Shown here piece after piece: positions 58,028 to 62,676 of a stretch of 62,676 bases of DNA. The stretch is from an uncultured Bacteroidia bacterium. Its GTDB lineage: Bacteria; Bacteroidota; Bacteroidia; Bacteroidales; F082. Every line of letters begins with the position of its first letter. The stretch's first letter is position 1. The stretch is from contig CACXIM010000004.1 in assembly GCA_902767725.1 (NCBI GenBank), positions 1-62,676 on the forward strand, given 5' to 3'. Made by a program: the position numbers and the translations under genes. The notes under the pieces are model-generated. The model was not told the origin of the DNA, did not search any database, and saw only the letters and a list, made by a program, of their open reading frames with translations.

Positions 58028-58555
58028 ATGAAAGGACTCTATGTGACTGCCAGAATCGGCCAACGCTACAAACGCTTCATCGTTGGATCCTACCAGTCGG
58101 ACACTGTGCCGCTGGAACGTGGCTCCAACCTCCTCAACATCATCATGCCCTACCTCGAACTGACCACCGGCGAACCTGAGGAAATAGACGACGAAACCAT
58201 CAAAATCGAACTGCCCTTGGGCAACAAAAAAGTGTACAACTCTTCCGGGCAGACTGTGTATGTTTGCAACACGCTTTGGAGGAACCGCCTCAGCGAGGAA
58301 GGCCAGTACCGCGTGAAACGCTTCTTCGAGAACGAGTTCAAGAGCAAGTTGCGAACCTATGTGGACGCTTACATCGAGAAGGGTAAGGAGCGCGACAGAA
58401 ACGGGAAGGACAGGCGGGTGAAAGAAGCCATCACGGCATTCTTCATCCAGTACCACATCGACTTCACCAAGAAGGACCTCGCCACCATGGCCCGCGACTG
58501 GTACCGCCATCGCGACAAGGTGGACGAAAACAAGCGTTCGCCGTTGGTTTGCTGA
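58028..58555 (+). CDS. Hypothetical protein after repeat cluster
   Basis: 175 residues; AGAAAGGAGAT 9 nt before ATG. N-terminal beta part, C-terminal basic helical part (FENEFKSKLRTYVDAYIEKG, RDRNGKDRRVKEAI). Candidate DNA-binding protein acting on the adjacent repeats, by position and charge only. Confidence 0.65.
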   Translation: MKGLYVTARIGQRYKRFIVGSYQSDTVPLERGSNLLNIIMPYLELTTGEPEEIDDETIKIELPLGNKKVYNSSGQTVYVCNTLWRNRLSEEGQYRVKRFFENEFKSKLRTYVDAYIEKGKERDRNGKDRRVKEAITAFFIQYHIDFTKKDLATMARDWYRHRDKVDENKRSPLVC

Positions 58556-58563
58556 TTTTTACA

Positions 58564-58631
58564 CAATTCTCGCGTCGCGGTTTTTCCAAGCCAAAAAGAA
58601 AAAATTTCGCAATTCTCGTGTCGTAGTTTTT
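58564..58631. repeat. Two 22-bp direct repeats
   Basis: CAATTCTCG-C/T-GTCG followed by CG/TA and GTTTTT, at 58564-58585 and 58610-58631; 19 of 22 positions are identical, spacing 46 bp. They lie between two genes just before the ATG of 58656. Operator-like. Confidence 0.7.
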
Positions 58632-58655
58632 AACGCAAAAATACCAACCTGAAAT

Positions 58656-59087
58656 ATGAACAAAGTAGCACTGAAAACCATCGGCTTCGTCGAGCAAAAC
58701 GAGGCCAACGACCAATGGACGCAACAACAGGAACAGCAGCTTGCCGAAAGAAGCCTGCCCCAAGACATATACATCGACGGCATCCACCGCTTCCGTAGCA
58801 TCGACCAAGACAATTCCTCTATGAATGAGGATCTTGAAATAGGCGAGGAAGGCAACAAATACCGCCAAGAGGTTCAGTTTGTGGTGCGTACCGAGTACGA
58901 CCGCAAGCTGGCCAAGAAATACGAGCGCCGCCCGCTGGTGGTGCACGTGTGGGCTGTGAACGGCGACCATTATAAAATAGGTACACCAACCTATCCGGCC
59001 TATCTCATCCCCTCCAAGAGCAATAGCATGAATGCCGTTGAAACGGCCATGACCGTGAATTACGAAACGCTTACGCCAATAATGTAG
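58656..59087 (+). CDS. Hypothetical protein before cassette 4
   Basis: 143 residues. Gln/Glu-rich N-terminus, then beta-type core (QEVQFVVRTEYDRKLAKKYE, RPLVVHVWAVNGDHYKIGTP). The strand pattern recalls small virion or tail-terminator-like proteins; not certain. Preceded by the direct repeats. Confidence 0.6.
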   Translation: MNKVALKTIGFVEQNEANDQWTQQQEQQLAERSLPQDIYIDGIHRFRSIDQDNSSMNEDLEIGEEGNKYRQEVQFVVRTEYDRKLAKKYERRPLVVHVWAVNGDHYKIGTPTYPAYLIPSKSNSMNAVETAMTVNYETLTPIM

Positions 59088-59105
59088 AAAAAAAATGCCC
59101 AAAAT

Positions 59106-59135
59106 GTTGCACAATTGAAAAAAGCCGTATATTTG
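59106..59135 (+). promoter_or_regulatory. Promoter of cassette 4 leader
   Basis: GTTG at 59106-59109, an 18-nt spacer, TATATTTG at 59128-59135, then CAGCG. Confidence 0.75.
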
Positions 59136-59139
59136 CAGC

Positions 59140-59345
59140 GTTCAAGTTAAACATGCGGGACGAGTGAAATCGTCCGTATGCGCTGCGTCCGGGCATTTTT
59201 TTATGCCCCAATGCGGCACCAGATATGGCGGCGTGCCAACCCCGTGATGCGGCTGTAATGGCCGTGTCGGTCCCGTATGTATGACTTGAACAGCGGGAAG
59301 TGGCGCGCCGCTTTTTTCGTGCCATATGTTCAAAATACATACATT
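59140..59345 (+). ncRNA. Structured leader RNA, copy 4
   Basis: A 59140-59160; hairpin GGACGA/TCGTCC; a T run (59196-59202) within GGGCAT/ATGCCC; B GCGGCGTGCC 59228-59237 pairs with B' GGCGCGCCGC 59302-59311 and ends in six T; an outer stem ATATGGC/GCCATAT encloses it; hairpin CGGC/GCCG around GTAATG; antisense A' 59271-59291; A2 59328-59343 (GTTCAAAATACATACA), 2 nt before ATG 59346. A' matches both A and A2 best at GTTCAA and ACAT. Confidence 0.72.
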
Positions 59346-59555
59346 ATGCAAAATTCATTACAGACGGCGGGAAAGACCGCAACCCCTCACGGCTACCCCA
59401 AGCGGGTGCGCCTCTTCAGCCCCGACGGGCACGCCAACAACGACATCATCACCACGGCAGACGACATCCATGTGGAGCGTTTCCTTCGCGCCCACGCCAG
59501 GCGCATAGGGTGGCGCATCAGCGTCCGCATGATCAGGGAAGGAGGTGCGAGATGA
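59346..59555 (+). CDS. Cassette 4 first gene, near-copy of 6341
   Basis: 69 residues. MQNSLQTAGKTATPHGYPKR, RLFSPDGHANNDIIT and VERFLRAHARRIGWRISVRM match 6341. DNA identity is also high, so this is a recent duplication or transfer. ATGA overlap with the next gene. Confidence 0.8.
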   Translation: MQNSLQTAGKTATPHGYPKRVRLFSPDGHANNDIITTADDIHVERFLRAHARRIGWRISVRMIREGGAR

Positions 59556-59890
59556 GTGAATTCAAGAGAATAGCCGAAGACGCTCCCAGCGAGGAACAAG
59601 TGGCAAGAAAGAAAGCCGTGTGTGAGTTGAAAATCGGGCAAGTGCCGTCGCTGGCGAATTTGTTTGGCTATGCCGGTGTTGATGGCGAAACGCTCGACAG
59701 GAATCGTAAACGGTTGGATTATGCAGTGTTGGCAATGTCGGAATGGCTGGATGTGATGGAAGACTCCGAATCCCTGATGCATGCCTTCCACGTCATGTGC
59801 GACTGCCGCTTTTTCGTGAATCAAATTGAAGGACAAATCCTGAAGGCAGTTCACGCCACAATGGAAGAAGAGAAAGGAGGTGAGGAATGA
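59552..59890 (+). CDS. Cassette 4 hypothetical helical protein
   Basis: 112 residues, helical, acidic. Similar in size and place to 6547 but with little sequence identity; ends EEEKGGEE (embedded SD). Unknown. Confidence 0.65.
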   Translation: MSEFKRIAEDAPSEEQVARKKAVCELKIGQVPSLANLFGYAGVDGETLDRNRKRLDYAVLAMSEWLDVMEDSESLMHAFHVMCDCRFFVNQIEGQILKAVHATMEEEKGGEE

Positions 59891-60240
59891 TGACCTGCAC
59901 CGAAACCATCACGCGTCTCTGCGAACTTGTGGCAGAAATCGAGGAGATAAGAACGAACACCGAAGTATGCTGGGTCGGCTACGACCTACATGATATAGGT
60001 GAAAAGTTACAAGACATGATACTGACAATGCAAGAGCAAAAAGTGATGAAAAAGCCCTATGTCACCATCAAAGTGCCGTTGGACGGCTCTGTTTTGCGCC
60101 GCTTGAATATGTGTAAGGAAAAAGGACTTACGTCGAACGAGCTTTCCGCGATCGCCGTGCTTCACAACATTTATGACGACTTTGCCTTTCCTATCTACGA
60201 CGCATGGCTGAAGCAAAGCAAGGAAGGAGGTGAGCAATGA
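59887..60240 (+). CDS. Cassette 4 protein of ITRLCE family with extra domain
   Basis: 117 residues. The N-terminus ITRLCELVAEIEEI matches 7130 and 17436, then an added alpha/beta part (PYVTIKVPLDGSVLRRLN, GLTSNELSAIAVLHNIYDDF) with an HTH look. Unknown; possible regulator. Confidence 0.65.
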   Translation: MMTCTETITRLCELVAEIEEIRTNTEVCWVGYDLHDIGEKLQDMILTMQEQKVMKKPYVTIKVPLDGSVLRRLNMCKEKGLTSNELSAIAVLHNIYDDFAFPIYDAWLKQSKEGGEQ

Positions 60241-60473
60241 ACAAACAGAAGACGATAGAAAGCTATCCCGTCCTGATGGATTACATAGGCACTTGCGCCG
60301 ACGACAGCCGCCTCGATGCCGACCTCGAAGGCCTCAAGGACATACTGCCCGGCCTGGTGAAGGTGCGCGCCTGTTGCGGCAACGACGACATCGAAGAGAT
60401 GGATTCGGCTATCCAGTGCATAGGCTTCACCATAACCAACCTCAAGGAACTGCGTAAGGAACTCCTCAACTGA
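60237..60473 (+). CDS. Cassette 4 last gene
   Basis: 78 residues, helical, acidic (MDYIGTCADDSRLDADLEGL). ATGA overlap. Unknown. Confidence 0.65.
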   Translation: MNKQKTIESYPVLMDYIGTCADDSRLDADLEGLKDILPGLVKVRACCGNDDIEEMDSAIQCIGFTITNLKELRKELLN

Positions 60474-60495
60474 CGCTATCCATCCACCACAGCCA

Positions 60496-60529
60496 AACGG
60501 CGGCGACTTCGGTTGCCGCCGTTTTTTTT
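60496..60529 (+). terminator. Terminator of cassette 4
   Basis: A 12-bp stem (60496-60507 with 60512-60523) capped by a C-TTCG-G tetraloop, then eight T that run into the TTTG of the next promoter. Confidence 0.92.
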
Positions 60530-60564
60530 GTCATTTACCACCACGGCGTGGAAAATACTTTTGC
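60527..60564 (+). promoter_or_regulatory. Late-type promoter motif, copy 6
   Basis: TTTGTCAT at 60527-60534 and TACTTTTG at 60556-60563 with 25 nt between TTTG and the -7 box. It drives the protease-capsid operon. Confidence 0.75.
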
Positions 60565-60569
60565 TCCGA

Positions 60570-60580
60570 ACCAAAAACCA
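60570..60580 (+). promoter_or_regulatory. ACCAAAAACCA start-site motif, copy 4
   Basis: Ends 11 nt before ATG 60592. Confidence 0.55.
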
Positions 60581-60591
60581 AAGTTTTTTCT

Positions 60592-61905
60592 ATGCCGATT
60601 CTTTCTTTATTCAACGAAATCTTTCGTGAACCGTGGATGATTGACCCTCAAACCGCTGTGGGTCTAAAGCATGTGCTTCAAGGATTGCTCATGGGGATGG
60701 AGATTGATGACGATGAAGGCGATGATCAGCCCGCAACCGCCAATCACGACAAAAACAACATTATCCCCCGTGGCAAGAAAGTTCACCTTTCCTACCTGCA
60801 AGGCACCATGTTCCGCGATGGTACTGTTTGTGGCATTCCTGGTACCCGCGTGATTGCCAACAATCTCCTTGATGCCGACAGCCAAAAGGAAATCATCGGC
60901 CACATCCTCATTATCAACAGTGGCGGCGGTGCCGCCAACAGCGTTCCCGATCTTGCTGAAGCCATACAAGCCTGCCAAAAGCCTGTGGTCGCCTACGTTG
61001 ACGGCTACATGTGCAGCGCGGCAATGTATGTCGGCAGCTACTGCGACCATATCATTGCACACCGCGAGGAAGACCAAGTTGGCTGCATCGGAACGATGAT
61101 CCAACTCGCTGATTACCCAAAACAGGTTCGCGACAGCGACGGCATGATGCACATCCGCGTCTATGCCGACGGCGCAGATGAAAAAAACAGTGAGTATGAA
61201 GCTGCTCTTGAAGGCAATTTCGAACTCATCAAAGAGCGTGTGCTGAATCCGGCAAACGAACGCTTCAAAGCAGACATCAGAGCCAACCGACCAAACGTGA
61301 ACGAAAACCAATTGAGAGGCCGCACCTACAACGCCAAGGATGTGACCGGCTCACTTATCGATGCCATCGGCAACTTCGATAGTGCCGTGGCTAAAGTGCT
61401 TGAATTGTCAAACCTTAAAATAACCAAGATGGACGGAAATCAGAACCTGCAATCGCTCCCTGGCTGCCAAAACCTTGAAATTGTTGATGGCAGCGTGAGC
61501 CTCACCGAAGAACAGGTGGTGGAGGTTGACAAAGCCATCGGCGAAGGTATTACTGCAAAGGCCTTGAATGAGACCGACAAAAAGACCATCACCGAACAGG
61601 CAAAAACCATCACCGACCTCACTGCCGAACGTGACGAACTGCAGACCAAGGCTGACCAAGTGGAAGCCAAGGATGCCGAAATCGCCACCCTCACCACCGA
61701 ACGCGACAACCTCAAAGAGGAAAACGCGAAGAAGGACGCCCGCATCGCCGAGCTGGAAGCAGCTCTCGATAAGAACCTCTACAGCGACGAAGACCCGTTG
61801 CCTGCAATGCACCTCGGCAACCCTGCAAAGGATGACAACTGGAAAGAGCCATCCGATGAGGAAGCCATGCAAAACGCCATCAAGGCAGTACGTGGAGAAA
61901 ACTAA
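60592..61905 (+). CDS. Head maturation protease (S49/ClpP-like) fused to scaffold
   Basis: 437 residues. Protease part about 60-280: INSGGGAANS near 108-117, KPVVAYVDGYMCSAAMYVGS with likely nucleophile Ser142, and DQVGCIGTM near 161-169, the SppA/ClpP-type pattern. A linker follows, then a coiled coil about 330-400 (ERDELQTKADQVEAKDAEIA) and an acidic end, typical of a scaffold. It shapes the prohead and then digests itself and the scaffold. Capsid gene follows at 28 bp. Confidence 0.9.
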   Translation: MPILSLFNEIFREPWMIDPQTAVGLKHVLQGLLMGMEIDDDEGDDQPATANHDKNNIIPRGKKVHLSYLQGTMFRDGTVCGIPGTRVIANNLLDADSQKEIIGHILIINSGGGAANSVPDLAEAIQACQKPVVAYVDGYMCSAAMYVGSYCDHIIAHREEDQVGCIGTMIQLADYPKQVRDSDGMMHIRVYADGADEKNSEYEAALEGNFELIKERVLNPANERFKADIRANRPNVNENQLRGRTYNAKDVTGSLIDAIGNFDSAVAKVLELSNLKITKMDGNQNLQSLPGCQNLEIVDGSVSLTEEQVVEVDKAIGEGITAKALNETDKKTITEQAKTITDLTAERDELQTKADQVEAKDAEIATLTTERDNLKEENAKKDARIAELEAALDKNLYSDEDPLPAMHLGNPAKDDNWKEPSDEEAMQNAIKAVRGEN

Positions 61906-61914
61906 CCGAAACAA

Positions 61915-61925
61915 ACCAAAAACCA
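61915..61925 (+). promoter_or_regulatory. ACCAAAAACCA start-site motif, copy 5
   Basis: Ends 7 nt before the capsid ATG 61933, in the 27-nt gap after the protease gene and with no promoter, supporting a translational role. Confidence 0.6.
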
Positions 61926-61932
61926 AATTAAA

Positions 61933-62676
61933 ATGCCTGAAACTATCAACACCCCCAGCATTGCTGCTGCATTGATCCATTCGAACCACAGGTTCAGAAA
62001 GGAACTCATGCTGATCACGGTGGCTTCCATCCTGGAATGCACCAAGCACATGCGCGTTATCAACGGATTGAAGGGTAAGGAAACCGAGGCAACGATTGTG
62101 CCTCAGGCCCACTTCAGACCTTATAAATCCCAGAAGGTCGTAGGCGAAACTGCCAGCCTCACCGCCCGTACCCTCGAGACCTTCCCCTTGGAGATCCTCG
62201 AGGAGTTTGACCCCGAGAACCTGTACACAACCGTATTCGGCGTTCCTTTCGATGCCGAGAAAGTGGACCTCGAAATCGTCCGCAAGCTGTTGCAGGAAGA
62301 AATGAAGAATGCCAGCCGCGGCCTGTGCGATCTTCTGTGCCGTGGCGTCCGCAATGCCGAAGGCACCGGTCGCATGGATGGCTTTAACGGCCTCGATACC
62401 ATCATTGCCAATGAAATCGCTGCTGGCAATATCGCCTTCACCAATGGCAACTTTGCCAACATCGGCGAACTGACCGAGTACAACATCGTTGACGCATGGT
62501 ACAACATGTTCACGATGATCGATGAAGCCTTGCTTGGCGATTCGAGCAAGAAGCTGAAGCTCATTTGCTCCATCAAGGACTACCAGGTGTACAAGAAGGG
62601 CTACGCCATCAAGTACGGTACTGGCATCTTCGCCGGTATGCCTGAGCAGCAGTACCTCGACGGTACCAACAACAAA
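61933..62676 (+). CDS. Major capsid protein, N-terminal part (continues at position 1)
   Basis: Codons 1-215 up to 62577, after which the sequence repeats from position 1. MPETINTPSIAAALIHSNHR begins a protein of 432 residues in total. Long helix (VDLEIVRKLLQEEMKNASRG) and E-loop-like beta part fit an HK97-type capsid subunit. Assigned from place after the protease/scaffold and from size. The last 33 codons duplicate those at the start of the window. Confidence 0.8.
   Translation, partial: MPETINTPSIAAALIHSNHRFRKELMLITVASILECTKHMRVINGLKGKETEATIVPQAHFRPYKSQKVVGETASLTARTLETFPLEILEEFDPENLYTTVFGVPFDAEKVDLEIVRKLLQEEMKNASRGLCDLLCRGVRNAEGTGRMDGFNGLDTIIANEIAAGNIAFTNGNFANIGELTEYNIVDAWYNMFTMIDEALLGDSSKKLKLICSIKDYQVYKKGYAIKYGTGIFAGMPEQQYLDGTNNK
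62578..62676. repeat. 99-bp direct repeat, right end (circular closure)
   Basis: Identical to bases 1-99; shows that the sequence closes to a circle or a permuted genome. Confidence 0.95.

Overview
The window is the complete genome of a temperate, long-tailed phage of a Bacteroidales host. It was assembled as a circle: the first and last 99 bases are identical and sit in one reading frame of the capsid gene, so the unit is 62,577 bp. The host call rests on Bacteroidetes-type promoters (TAnnTTTG at -7 with a TTG-type -33), a DUF5053-like gene, and genes for a secreted protein and an OmpA-like protein with Bacteroidetes-style signal peptides ending in AQ. A non-contractile tail is inferred from a 1166-residue tape measure protein and no visible sheath gene.

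Layout. The capsid gene crosses the contig ends (61933-62676 joined to 1-654) and follows a protease/scaffold gene (60592). Next come a tail-tube candidate, a PLD-like protein, two small terminase-type genes, TerL, a tRNA-like element and a gene pair with an HK97-gp10-like member. After cassette 1 follow the portal (7891), connector-type genes, a Tad2/DUF2829 anti-Thoeris candidate and an OmpA-like outer-membrane protein. A 1.2-kb RNA region (12674-13862) holds an Arg-type tRNA, an initiator tRNA, a tRNA-like element and a duplicated structured element. Lysis genes follow (membrane protein, amidase, unimolecular spanin candidate). After cassette 2 lies a 2304-residue receptor-type protein diversified by a DGR (VR, avd, TR, reverse transcriptase). 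After cassette 3 come the tape measure, tail-tip genes and a second copy of the gene pair. The integrase, attP and repressor are on the minus strand (38933-41063). An early operon of about 30 tightly coupled small genes runs from 41219 to 54748 and includes two YopX-like proteins, ASCH, a TrpF-like protein, C5 and N6 methyltransferases and a second tyrosine recombinase. It leads into a primase-helicase, a TGTCA-rich region and cassette 4.

Regulatory systems. The strongest candidate for something undescribed is a leader RNA present four times (6116, 16868, 28267, 59106), each in front of a short operon of paralogous small genes that ends in a terminator. Each copy has a promoter with identical spacing, a segment A, a hairpin with a U-run, a stem B/B' that encloses an antisense segment A' and ends in another U-run, and then A2, a second copy of A lying 1-4 nt before the start codon. 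A, A' and A2 differ between copies but match within each copy, and other stems covary as well. The logic resembles the c4 antisense RNA of phages P1/P7, but the sequence does not. Separately, six structural transcription units share a promoter motif (TTTGTCAC/T, with exactly 25 nt between TTTG and the -7 box), usually just behind a terminator. Five virion genes share ACCAAAAACCA 5-11 nt before the start codon, while early and cassette genes use strong Shine-Dalgarno sequences inside the preceding gene. The cassettes therefore look like self-contained morons inserted between late operons.
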